Shown: in pieces, positions 1 to 6,735 of the stretch | Layout of the letters: every line of letters starts with the position of its first letter | How positions within the stretch are numbered: position 1 is the stretch's first letter | From: an uncultured Alphaproteobacteria bacterium | GTDB taxonomy: Bacteria; Pseudomonadota; Alphaproteobacteria; Rs-D84 | Direction of reading: 5' to 3' | DNA: 26,197 bases | Assembly: GCA_934272785.1 (NCBI GenBank) | Contig: CAKQSE010000013.1 | Coordinates: 1-26,197, forward strand | Position numbers and translations under genes: made by a program | Notes under the pieces: model-generated | Told to the model about the DNA's origin: nothing | What the model saw: only the letters and a program-made list of their open reading frames with translations | Database searches by the model: none

Positions 1-120
1 GGTTTGTCACAGATTCCTTATCGCGTGCGGGACCAAAAAATCACCGTCGCCGTAATCAGTTCTGATTACCCAGCGCGCCCAGTTTATAGTGTTTTTGACC
101 GAAAATCAAGTATTTTCTGA
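1..120 (+). CDS. possible 3' end of a gene entering from the left
   Basis: The plus-strand frame starting at base 1 is open to a TGA at 118-120 and gives a plausible 39-residue tail (ending DRKSSIF). If real it is the C-terminus of a gene whose body lies outside the window, overlapping the 3' end of the convergent PHP gene by 37 bases. The other two plus frames also stay open for about 20 residues, so the frame is not certain. No family is recognisable from this length. A short dyad (GTAATCAG, TT, CTGATTAC at 52-69) lies inside it. Confidence 0.2.
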   Translation, partial: GLSQIPYRVRDQKITVAVISSDYPARPVYSVFDRKSSIF

Positions 121-947
121 ATTCCCAGGCGATTTTTCACACCCATTTGGGTAATAAATTGTTCGGCGCGTTCAAAATCACGACCGATTTGATTTGCCGC
201 ATGGGCGTCATCACTGACCAATACGGGGATATTGCGCGCTGCAACGCCACGCATAATGCGCGCGCCCGGATACGGTTCGGAATAATGTGCGGAATATGGG
301 GACGTATTTACCTCTAGCCCGATGCCAGCGTCGCGAATTGCGTCCAATGCGCGATTTTCCGCCGGGGCCCATTGGTCGCCCGTGCCCAGCCCCGTTTTCT
401 TGAATAAATCCAGGTGCGCCATCCACGTGAACAGCCCAGATGATGCCGCCATGGCAACATTTTCCCAATATTTGTTTAATATTGCCGTCTGGTCCGCGGG
501 TGCGGCATTTGCCGCATCGTGCGTGTTGCATAAACGCCCATCGTGCACCACAAAATGCGCCGATCCGATTGTATAATCCGGACGCAATATGCGCACTGCG
601 CGTTCAAATTCATCGCGCCAGGTGGGGTATGTGAAAAAGTCCACCTCTATCCCGCGCAGGATTCTTATGTCATATTTGCCAGCCAATGCGTCCAGTTCGG
701 TATAATGCGCGCGGAATTTTTCAATTGTCGCGTCAAATGATTCTGAATAAATTCCGTCGTATCCGCCACGGCGCGCATACCAATACATACGCGCGCGGCT
801 GATTCCGGGATAGACAATAAAGTGATTTGATATTCCAATTGTGCGAAATCCCATTTCACACGCACGCGCCACCATCTGGGCCGGGGTATTGCGCCCGTCA
901 AACCCAACCGTATGTGTATGCAGTGTAAAATCCTGGGCCGCCGCCAT
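84..947 (-). CDS. PHP-domain phosphoesterase, histidinol-phosphatase-like
   Basis: This 287-residue protein has the metal-binding pattern of the PHP (polymerase and histidinol phosphatase) family: HTH at 10-12, NH at 41-42, GIEVDFF with Glu101, GSAHF with His131, MAHLD at 177-181 and SDDAH with Asp247 and His249. These residues normally hold a di- or trinuclear metal centre in a distorted TIM barrel that hydrolyses phosphomonoesters. Length and motif order match HisK-type histidinol phosphatases (last phosphatase step of histidine synthesis), but no other his gene is in the window, so the substrate is open. Its start is 13 bases after the lemA stop, and the likely ribosome site (TAAGGG) overlaps that stop codon, which suggests co-transcription and translational coupling with lemA. 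Confidence 0.8.
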   Translation of the reverse strand: MAAAQDFTLHTHTVGFDGRNTPAQMVARACEMGFRTIGISNHFIVYPGISRARMYWYARRGGYDGIYSESFDATIEKFRAHYTELDALAGKYDIRILRGIEVDFFTYPTWRDEFERAVRILRPDYTIGSAHFVVHDGRLCNTHDAANAAPADQTAILNKYWENVAMAASSGLFTWMAHLDLFKKTGLGTGDQWAPAENRALDAIRDAGIGLEVNTSPYSAHYSEPYPGARIMRGVAARNIPVLVSDDAHAANQIGRDFERAEQFITQMGVKNRLGIQKILDFRSKTL

Positions 948-960
948 TTGCGTAATACCC

Positions 961-1503
961 TTAGAATTTCACCGACGGGGCATTACGCTGGGCCGTGTCA
1001 TCAATTTCAAACAGTTTCTCGTGCGTTATGCCAAACATACGCGCGATAATATTTGATGGAAACTGGTCAACCTGGGTATTCAGGGCCATAACGACACTGT
1101 TATAGAATTGGCGTGACGCCTGAATCTTGGTTTCTGTGTCGGTGATTTCACGCTGTAATTCCAGAAAGTTTTCATTTGCACGCAATGTCGGATAATTTTC
1201 AGACAATGCAAAAATGCTTTTCAATGTTGCCGACAGGTGGTTTTCGGCATCTGCGCGTGCGTCACCCGTGGCGTTCATTGCACTGCTGCGGGCGGCAACG
1301 ACGGCATCCAGTGTTTCACGTTCGTGTTTTGCCGCGCCACGCACTGTTTCCACCAGGTTCGGAATCAAATCATATCGACGCTTTAATTGCGTATCAATTG
1401 TGGCAAATGCCTCGCGCGCCTGGTTCTTGCGCGCAACCAGACCGTTATACACGGCGATAACATATAAAATTAAAACTGCTGCAACTGCGATTGCTGTCCA
1501 CAT
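961..1503 (-). CDS. lemA: LemA family protein
   Basis: This 180-residue protein has an N-terminal membrane helix (about residues 2-19) followed by the LemA core: YNGLVARKNQAREAF, then LKRRYDLIPNLVETVRG, then a long helical region with LRANENFLELQREI and a C-terminal stretch of the FPSNIIARMFGI type. LemA proteins are inner-membrane anchored helical-bundle proteins, common in bacteria and of unclear function; some lie near membrane proteases. I place the start at the ATG at 1503, which follows a good AAAGGA ribosome site, rather than at an upstream in-frame start at 1533. Directly before it lies a credible promoter, and just beyond that begins a repeat element, which could influence expression. 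Confidence 0.85.
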   Translation of the reverse strand: MWTAIAVAAVLILYVIAVYNGLVARKNQAREAFATIDTQLKRRYDLIPNLVETVRGAAKHERETLDAVVAARSSAMNATGDARADAENHLSATLKSIFALSENYPTLRANENFLELQREITDTETKIQASRQFYNSVVMALNTQVDQFPSNIIARMFGITHEKLFEIDDTAQRNAPSVKF

Positions 1504-1535
1504 GATTAAAATCCTTTGGTTATTTGTTCCCATTT

Positions 1536-1563
1536 ATTGTAGTGCAAATGATAAAAATTACAA
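1536..1563 (-). promoter_or_regulatory. predicted sigma70-type promoter of lemA
   Basis: Read on the minus strand there is TTGTAA (1563-1558), a 16-base spacer, then TACAAT (1541-1536). This puts the RNA start about 25 bases before the lemA ATG. It sits only 15 bases from the end of the neighbouring inverted-repeat element. Confidence 0.45.
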
Positions 1564-1577
1564 GAAAATAACGATTA

Positions 1578-2075
1578 CAGAGAGCAGAGTGTAGAGAGCA
1601 GAGAGCAATGAAAGTGAGTAAGTGACAGAGTGATAAAGTGATATAGTTTTAAAATAGAGAACTATTCGTGTGTCGCCTGCGGACTGCGTCCTTGCCGCAA
1701 CCTTCGCGTACCGCTCGGTTTCATTGCGAGCAAAGCGCGGCAATCCATAAAACGACACCCCGCCCTGCGGGCACCCCTCTGGCCAGAGGGGAATTTAGCC
1801 TGTTTTTTTACTCTTGTCATTCCTGCGCAGGCAGGAATAGGGACTATGCAGTGCGAGCGAACGCGAGCCAAACACAGAATGTTGCGGTGTTATTTGATAA
1901 AGGTTATCAGGCCATTTTTGCTGAATATTGTGCAACAGTGAACAGAAGTAATTTTAAAGACCCTATTCCTGCCTGCGCAGGAATGACAAGTTTTTAAGTT
2001 TTCTATTCTAAAACTAAATCACTTTATCACTCTGTCACTTACCCACTTTTCATTGCTCTCTGCTCTCCGCTCTCT
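1578..2075. repeat. composite inverted-repeat element, copy A
   Basis: A left arm (1578-1663) and an inverted right arm (1997-2075) share the pattern AGAGAGCAATGAAAGTGAG, AAGTGACAGAGTGATAAAG, then TAGTTTTA and ATAGA. Inside them lie two inverted palindromes, attcctgc/gcaggaat at 1819-1838 and 1965-1984. The left inner end continues as GGACTATGCAGTGCGAGCGAA and the right as TGCAACAGTGAACAGAAG; both inner flanks recur in copy B at 14890-15282. Between the left outer arm and left inner palindrome there is an extra block (1664-1812) that copy B lacks. No convincing coding sequence is present, so this looks like a MITE-like or REP-type non-coding element that has taken in another repeat. Confidence 0.7.
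1722..1798 (+). repeat. nested palindromic repeat module, copy 1
   Basis: This block joins CATTGCGAGC ... GGCAATC to CGACACCCC ... ending in CCCCTCTGGCCAGAGGGG and AATTTA. A near-identical block in the same orientation is at 12163-12241, and a partial form of its second half is at 2089-2133. Repeats beginning CATTGCGAGC and ending GGCAATC resemble the palindromic elements common in many proteobacterial genomes. It interrupts the structure of composite element A, so it probably arrived later. Confidence 0.6.
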
Positions 2076-2088
2076 TTAAGAAAAAAAG

Positions 2089-2153
2089 ACCACCCCGGCA
2101 CTGCGTGCCACCCCTCCACCGGAGGGGAACTTTAATTGCTCTCTGCTCTCTAA
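2089..2153. repeat. repeat fragments downstream of the cold-shock gene
   Basis: This stretch holds a partial copy of the CCACCCC ... CCCCTCC ... GGAGGGG module (2089-2133), directly followed by a truncated AGAGAGCAGAGAGCAATT arm read on the minus strand (2134-2153). The pair sits between element A and the terminator of the cold-shock gene, which indicates repeated accretion of the same repeat modules at this site. Confidence 0.5.
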
Positions 2154-2155
2154 TT

Positions 2156-2181
2156 AAAAACGGGGCTGGGCCCCGTTTTTT
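2156..2181 (-). terminator. rho-independent terminator of the cold-shock gene
   Basis: The stem CGGGGC/GCCCCG has a 3-base loop and is followed on the minus strand by TTTTT. It overlaps the stop codon of the cold-shock gene. The plus strand also has a T-run, so it could stop transcription both ways. Confidence 0.7.
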
Positions 2182-2524
2182 ATGACTTCTTCCAGAATGC
2201 AAATCCGCGTCTGGTTGATTTTTCCTCGCGCTGCTTTCTGTCTTCGATTGCACGACGGTGTTCGGCACGACGTTCGTGGAAACGACGCGCAGATTCCTCG
2301 TCCCGCTGAATCAATTTTAATTCGGTTACCGACAATTTGCCGTTACGAACTTCTTCGTCAAATTCGACAATGTCGTTTTCATTTAAAAATCTGATACCCG
2401 CTGCCTTTAACGCGCTGGAATGAACAAAAACATCATCGGTGTTACCATCGGCGTTTGGTGCATCTGGTGTAATAAAACCAAAACATTTCTTGCCGTTATA
2501 CCATTTTACTTTGCCTTGACGCAT
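2180..2524 (-). CDS. cold-shock domain protein with basic/acidic C-terminal tail
   Basis: This 114-residue protein begins with a cold-shock domain (about residues 1-70): GKVKWYNGKKCFGFITPD carries the RNP1-like motif and DVFVHSSAL the RNP2-like motif, both of which contact single-stranded nucleic acid. The remaining roughly 45 residues are a highly charged, Arg- and Glu-rich predicted helix ending in GFAFWKKS. Classical CspA proteins end near residue 70, so the tail is an extension. I chose the ATG at 2524 because it starts the domain and follows an AAAGGA ribosome site; an in-frame upstream extension to 2608 looks non-coding. The family acts as an RNA chaperone or transcript antiterminator. 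A hairpin in the leader may regulate it. Confidence 0.85.
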   Translation of the reverse strand: MRQGKVKWYNGKKCFGFITPDAPNADGNTDDVFVHSSALKAAGIRFLNENDIVEFDEEVRNGKLSVTELKLIQRDEESARRFHERRAEHRRAIEDRKQREEKSTRRGFAFWKKS

Positions 2525-2551
2525 AATCCTATCCTTTCTTATGCTTGTTAT

Positions 2552-2577
2552 GGTTCTGTGTAATTCCCCCCAGAACC
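2552..2577 (-). promoter_or_regulatory. hairpin in the cold-shock gene leader
   Basis: GGTTCTG (2552-2558) and CAGAACC (2571-2577) form a 7-bp stem with a 12-base loop, 27 bases before the ATG. It has no following T-run, so it is not a terminator. Structured leaders that change with temperature are known for cspA-type mRNAs; a similar role here is inference. Confidence 0.35.
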
Positions 2578-2674
2578 TGTGATAATTTTGTCTGAAATGG
2601 CGATGCAATGCAAGAAAATAACTTTCCTATGGATTTATGTGAAAATATGATATAATACGCGCCGGTAAAAAATT

Positions 2675-2700
2675 AAACGCGGGAAAATCCCGCGTTTTTT
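2675..2700. terminator. rho-independent terminator, probably bidirectional
   Basis: AAACGCGGGA and TCCCGCGTTT form a 10-bp stem with a 3-base loop. T-runs flank both sides: T6 on the plus strand, and TTTAATTTTTT on the minus strand. It lies immediately downstream of the minus-strand RelA/SpoT-like gene and most likely ends that operon. Confidence 0.7.
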
Positions 2701-2702
2701 CA

Positions 2703-4109
2703 TTACGCCGTCGGCTTTTTATAGTAACGCTGGACCTCGGTCATGACAAAGTTAAACAGGCGACCAGACAGGCTGTCCAGTGGCACCGACCAGCCACGAT
2801 GACCATATGGCATTGCCGCGACCAGGATAAAGTTTGTCATAAAACGGAAAATCTCTATCTCTTGGGCCTGGGTCAATGGGGCGGGCGCGTCAGTGATGTG
2901 AAAAACCTCGTTCTCGATTGCGTCGTCCAGTTTGCCCATAATTAAATCAACAACGCGTTGTGGATAATACATGGTGCACTTTTTCGGGAATCCTTCGAAT
3001 AATGAAACATCGTTGCCCTGGCCATACAAAATGTTCCATCCAACGCGGTCAAACAATTCTTCCAGACAGTTGCATATCAACAGGTTGTATTCTTTTGCGC
3101 CCCCTTCCATAAAATCAGACAGGCGACGTTCGATATTCTTGCTCTGAGCAGATGTCTTTTTACGCGAAATTTCATAGTGCGCGTGTGTTTTACGTTCGTA
3201 TTCAAAGAATGTGCGAACCTGGCATATAATTTCCATTGGCACGACCAGACCGTCTTTGCCGATATCAATTATCAGTTTCGCGTCACGATAATTACGCGGG
3301 TTTTCCATATCATAGAATCCGTCTTTGACCGACAAAATGCGTTCTGGCATCATCTGGCGCACGCGTTCGATAAACGTCCGCGCCTGGGGTATCAGGTCAA
3401 ACAAGCACTTTACACGCCACACATCTTGCAGGCGCAGGCGTGGCGGTTGGATTTTATCCAGCGCACGCACCAAATCAACCGCAATCTGTTCGTGACCCGA
3501 CCCGATAATCGACAGGACTGTTTCCGATGGGGTTGAAATGTATTTTTCTGATAATTTCTTGCGGATTTTGTCGGCAATCGCCGTCGCCGACGCCGGACGT
3601 TCATGCGCCGAAATAACGCCATAGACGGTGTCTGCAACCTCGTCCACGTATGACGCATAGTATTTTCCAACGACCTTTTCCAATGCGCGATGGATGTTTT
3701 TCTGGGCACCGACGATAACCGTGACAATTGATGACACCGACAGGTCAATATTATGCCCCGCCACCGCGGTAAAGAATTGATTACGCATGGGGTCGGCATC
3801 CAAACGGTGATGCACAATATATGGCGACAGTGGGTTTATATCTGCAATGCGCAGTGGTTCATCAATCGCACTGTCTGTGTCATAGTCATATCGCGCAACA
3901 GGGGCCTTGGGCGCACCAAAGCATTTGCCCAGGAAATAAAACATTTCGCGATACCAGGTCAAACTGTCTGAATACAGTGCGGTCAGATACTGGGCCGCCT
4001 GGTCATTTATCCGACCGGACACGCGTGCCTCTTCTATGACCGCCAGGTTTTTCCGTTCATTATCCGCAACCATATCGGCGATATAGCTATCGGCATACGG
4101 TTCTGTCAT
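2703..4109 (-). CDS. diverged RelA/SpoT-like nucleotidyltransferase-domain protein
   Basis: This 468-residue protein has no name I can assign with certainty. Its middle (about residues 225-315) fits the order of motifs in RelA/SpoT synthetase domains: LQDVWRVKCLF at 227-237 resembles the D-x-x-G-x-R strand, VKDGFYDMENPRNYRDAKL at 261-279 resembles KDY ... PK-x-GY-x-S-x-H, and MEIICQVRTF at 292-301 resembles the E-x-Q-I-R-T strand, followed by THAHYE at 308-313. That domain normally moves pyrophosphate from ATP to GDP/GTP. Here the Glu is four residues before the Gln instead of two, so catalysis is uncertain. The flanking 220 N-terminal and 150 C-terminal residues are mostly helical with no recognised HD hydrolase, TGS or ACT domain. 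It starts 18 bases after lysS and is likely co-transcribed with it. Confidence 0.5.
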   Translation of the reverse strand: MTEPYADSYIADMVADNERKNLAVIEEARVSGRINDQAAQYLTALYSDSLTWYREMFYFLGKCFGAPKAPVARYDYDTDSAIDEPLRIADINPLSPYIVHHRLDADPMRNQFFTAVAGHNIDLSVSSIVTVIVGAQKNIHRALEKVVGKYYASYVDEVADTVYGVISAHERPASATAIADKIRKKLSEKYISTPSETVLSIIGSGHEQIAVDLVRALDKIQPPRLRLQDVWRVKCLFDLIPQARTFIERVRQMMPERILSVKDGFYDMENPRNYRDAKLIIDIGKDGLVVPMEIICQVRTFFEYERKTHAHYEISRKKTSAQSKNIERRLSDFMEGGAKEYNLLICNCLEELFDRVGWNILYGQGNDVSLFEGFPKKCTMYYPQRVVDLIMGKLDDAIENEVFHITDAPAPLTQAQEIEIFRFMTNFILVAAMPYGHRGWSVPLDSLSGRLFNFVMTEVQRYYKKPTA

Positions 4110-4127
4110 GACACATATACTCCATAC

Positions 4128-5594
4128 TTACTTCATTATTGGGAACAGAATCACATCGCGCAGGGTTGGCTGGTCGAATATGATGCTGGCCAATCTGTCA
4201 ACGCCAACGCCAACGCCCGAAATCGGTGGAAATCCGTGCTCCATCGCGCGAACATAATCGTTGTCGGGGTTAAATGCTTCTTCGTCACCACCGGCAATGT
4301 TTTTTGCCTGCTGTTCAAATGCCGCCAATTGCTGCATCGGATTGACCAATTCAGAATACCCCTTGCACAGTTCGGCGCCACATACCAGCAACTGGAACAT
4401 ATCCAAGCAACGGTCGTCCGCATCACTGTGACGCGCCAATGGTACCATGTATGTTGGGTAGTTGTATAGGAATGTAGGCTGAACAATGCTATCGCGAATC
4501 TTGCGCTTATACACATAATCAACCAATGTCGGGACCGATTTCAAATCGTCCAGTTCGCCCGCCGGAAACATACCCTGGTCAACCAACTGGTTGCGTAACG
4601 CATCAACATCGTCAAAGTCCAAAATATTGCACCCGAACAGTTCGTTCATTTTCGCGGTGTAATCCATCATTTCATATTTAGAAAAATCCAGTTCGGTGCC
4701 CTGGTATGAAATCTGTAATGTGCCACGACAACGCTGAATCAAGTTCTGAATCAGGTCCCATGTGAATTTCAAATTGCGTTTCCAATCCCAATACGCCGCA
4801 TACCATTCCACCATTGTGAATTCTTGCAGGTGCATGGCGTCCATACCCTCGTTACGGAAATCCTTGGCCACCTCGTACACACGGTCAAAACCGGCACAGT
4901 TTGCCAATTTCAAGAACAATTCCGGAGAAATACGCAACTGAAAATCCGCATCCAACGCGTTGTGATGGGTCAAGAACGGACGTGCCGCCGCACCAGACGC
5001 AACATTTTGCATAACCGGGGTTTCAATTTCCAAAAATCCGTTATTATTCATAAATTCGCGCCAGTATTGGGTCATCTTGAATCGGCCCAGCAATGTTTTA
5101 CGGGTTTCTGGGTTTGAAATAACATCCAAATAACGCTGGCGATAACGGGTTTCTGTATCGGTCAGACCGTGAAACTTTTCCGGCAACGGACGCAGTGCCT
5201 TGGACAAAATGGTGTATTTTGCAACGCGCACGGTCAATTCACCCGCGGTCGTGTGATACAATTCACCGTCAATACCGATAAAATCGCCCAGGTCAACGTT
5301 CGCCTTCATAAACTTATATTGTTCTTCGCCCAATTCTTCACGGGACATAGAAAACTGAATTTCACCGGCGATGTCATAAATACGGCCAAACATCAATTTG
5401 CCCAGCCAACGCAACGCCGTTACGCGCCCCGCCAGTTTAACTGGTGTGCCGTCCGCCAATTCGCGGGCGTCTGAAATTGTGTGCGTGCGATCAAATTTGT
5501 CTTTCCACACAACGCCGTCGCGGGCGCGAATATTTTCCGCCTTTTGCAGGCGCGCCTGTAATTCGTTGGATGAAATGGTTGTGTTTTCTGACAT
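4128..5594 (-). CDS. lysS: lysine--tRNA ligase, class II
   Basis: This 488-residue enzyme charges tRNA-Lys with lysine in the cytoplasm. An N-terminal OB-fold anticodon-binding domain (about 55-160) precedes a class II catalytic core. Visible hallmarks are RYRQRYLDVISNPETR (around 150), motif 1 at FLEIETPVMQ, motif 2 at VAKDFRNEGMDAMHLQEFTMVEWY, and motif 3 at GVGVGVDRLASIIFD, close to the C-terminal DVILFPIMK. The order and length match bacterial LysS. The ATG at 5594 follows AAAGGGAAA at a suitable distance. The upstream 28 bases are directly preceded by a strong terminator hairpin, so transcription must read through it or start inside it. The gene downstream, 18 bases away, encodes a RelA/SpoT-like protein. 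Confidence 0.95.
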   Translation of the reverse strand: MSENTTISSNELQARLQKAENIRARDGVVWKDKFDRTHTISDARELADGTPVKLAGRVTALRWLGKLMFGRIYDIAGEIQFSMSREELGEEQYKFMKANVDLGDFIGIDGELYHTTAGELTVRVAKYTILSKALRPLPEKFHGLTDTETRYRQRYLDVISNPETRKTLLGRFKMTQYWREFMNNNGFLEIETPVMQNVASGAAARPFLTHHNALDADFQLRISPELFLKLANCAGFDRVYEVAKDFRNEGMDAMHLQEFTMVEWYAAYWDWKRNLKFTWDLIQNLIQRCRGTLQISYQGTELDFSKYEMMDYTAKMNELFGCNILDFDDVDALRNQLVDQGMFPAGELDDLKSVPTLVDYVYKRKIRDSIVQPTFLYNYPTYMVPLARHSDADDRCLDMFQLLVCGAELCKGYSELVNPMQQLAAFEQQAKNIAGGDEEAFNPDNDYVRAMEHGFPPISGVGVGVDRLASIIFDQPTLRDVILFPIMK

Positions 5595-5621
5595 TTTATT
5601 TTTCCCTTTGATGCACTGTTA

Positions 5622-5651
5622 TAAAAAACGGACGCAGAAAAGTGCGTCCGT
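5622..5651 (-). terminator. terminator just upstream of lysS, possible attenuator
   Basis: CGGACGCA and TGCGTCCG (5629-5636 and 5643-5650) form an 8-bp stem with a 6-base loop followed on the minus strand by TTTTTT. It ends 28 bases before the lysS start. It may stop a small upstream transcript or act as a conditional terminator in the lysS leader. Confidence 0.6.
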
Positions 5652-5678
5652 CGTTAAAACTGATGGTCGCACGCCCGA

Positions 5679-5711
5679 TTACAAAATTTTTTTCAAATTC
5701 ATCGCTTTCAT
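5679..5711 (-). CDS. possible lysS leader peptide (10 residues)
   Basis: A minus-strand ORF with sequence MKAMNLKKIL starts at 5711 and stops at 5679-5681, followed 28 bases later by the terminator stem. Three of its ten codons are AAA (Lys). Upstream there is only a weak AGG ribosome site about 12 bases before the ATG. It is the end of a longer open frame whose upstream part is AT-rich and does not look coding. The layout resembles leader peptides that sense charged tRNA, but this is inference. Confidence 0.25.
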   Translation of the reverse strand: MKAMNLKKIL

Positions 5712-5785
5712 TTTGTGTTTGACCTGTTCTGCGCCCAGGACTGTCCCAAGCCCCCAGATTATTACGGAAAAATTTGCAAATGTAA

Positions 5786-5812
5786 AGCATAAATTACGCC
5801 GCACAATGTCAA
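5786..5812 (-). promoter_or_regulatory. candidate lysS leader promoter
   Basis: On the minus strand TTGACA (5812-5807) is followed after 15 bases by TATGCT (5791-5786). The -35 is perfect; the spacer is short and the -10 is four of six. A start near 5779 would give a leader RNA of about 185 bases before lysS. The rest of the 5652-5985 gap is AT-rich, and I see no other gene in it. Confidence 0.35.
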
Positions 5813-5985
5813 AACAATTGTGCAAGAAAAAAATTATTAAAAAAAATAATAAATTCACTTGTGTTAAATCACGTAAAATGATATTTTCATCGCAACAATG
5901 GATTGTGAATTCATACCCGGGGCACGGTTCCGCGTGAATTTGCAATAATCACGTTATACACAGGACACAGGGGGGGACTTTTCTT

Positions 5986-6735
5986 ATGAAAGCAAAACAG
6001 AAAAAAATGATACGTGCATGTGGCATCGCGGCCGCGGTGATTATCGCGGTATTTTTGGTTGTGAAATTCGTCATTTCACATAAGCCATATTCGTATGCCG
6101 GAACGTTAGAAACGACCAAGGTTATTGTATCGGCACGTGTTTCGTCTGATATTTCTGAATTCAATGTTGCCGAAGGGGACACGGTGTCCACGGGGCAAAC
6201 ATTGCTGACCATGTCGTGCGACGCATATAAAATATTGGCACAACAAATTGACAATGATTATGCACGTGCAGACGCCTTGGTCGCCAAGGGTCATATGTCC
6301 CAGGCCGAATATGACGTTGTTGCCCGTAACAAACATGACAATGACCTGAAACTGTCGTGGTGCAACGTTACGTCCCCGATTGACGGTATGGTTATCACCA
6401 AATTCCGCGAGGTTGGCGAAATCGTCGCCCCGGGGACAACACTGGTATCATTGGCCAATCCATACGATATCTGGGCATATTTCTATGTCCCATATGATAT
6501 GTTGCACAAACTGAACGTGGGCGATGATGTGATTGGCACCCTGCCCGAGGCACACGGCAAGAAATTCACCGGCAAAATTATCAAAATCAATGAACAGGCC
6601 GAATTCACACCGAAAAACGTCCAGACCCGCGAAGAACGCACCCGTCTGGTATATGGCGTCAAAGTCAAATTTGAAAACCCGGATTTAACACTGAAATCTG
6701 GCATGACAATCGAAAGCACACTGTTACATGAATAA
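5986..6735 (+). CDS. HlyD/YbhG-type membrane fusion protein
   Basis: This 249-residue protein has a cytoplasmic Lys-rich start, one membrane helix (about 9-29), then a periplasmic adaptor: ARVSSDISEFNVAEGDTVSTGQTLL is the first half of a lipoyl-like domain and CNVTSPIDGMVITKFREVGEIVAPGTTLVSLAN the second half, separated by a very short helical hairpin (about 82-110). A beta-barrel domain follows. Such proteins connect an inner-membrane ABC pump to an outer-membrane TolC channel. At about 250 residues it is shorter than typical HlyD/YbhG adaptors (about 330) because the hairpin is reduced. Its stop overlaps the next gene's start by 8 bases. The ribosome site is an unusual run of seven Gs (5970-5976) before GACTT. 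Confidence 0.85.
   Translation: MKAKQKKMIRACGIAAAVIIAVFLVVKFVISHKPYSYAGTLETTKVIVSARVSSDISEFNVAEGDTVSTGQTLLTMSCDAYKILAQQIDNDYARADALVAKGHMSQAEYDVVARNKHDNDLKLSWCNVTSPIDGMVITKFREVGEIVAPGTTLVSLANPYDIWAYFYVPYDMLHKLNVGDDVIGTLPEAHGKKFTGKIIKINEQAEFTPKNVQTREERTRLVYGVKVKFENPDLTLKSGMTIESTLLHE

Noticed and set aside
1662..1997. ORFs of about 70-110 residues in the region between lemA and the cold-shock gene
   Set aside because: They consist of the palindromic repeat modules in both directions, with no ribosome site and no domain; they are repeat translations.
2652..2700. Tiny plus-strand RNA from a TATAAT box ending at a terminator
   Set aside because: There is no good -35 box, and the hairpin is explained as the terminator of the minus-strand RelA/SpoT-like gene.
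5679..5945. 88-residue minus-strand ORF upstream of lysS
   Set aside because: Its first half is AT-rich and has no ribosome site at the apparent start; only the final short Lys-containing end is worth considering as a leader peptide.
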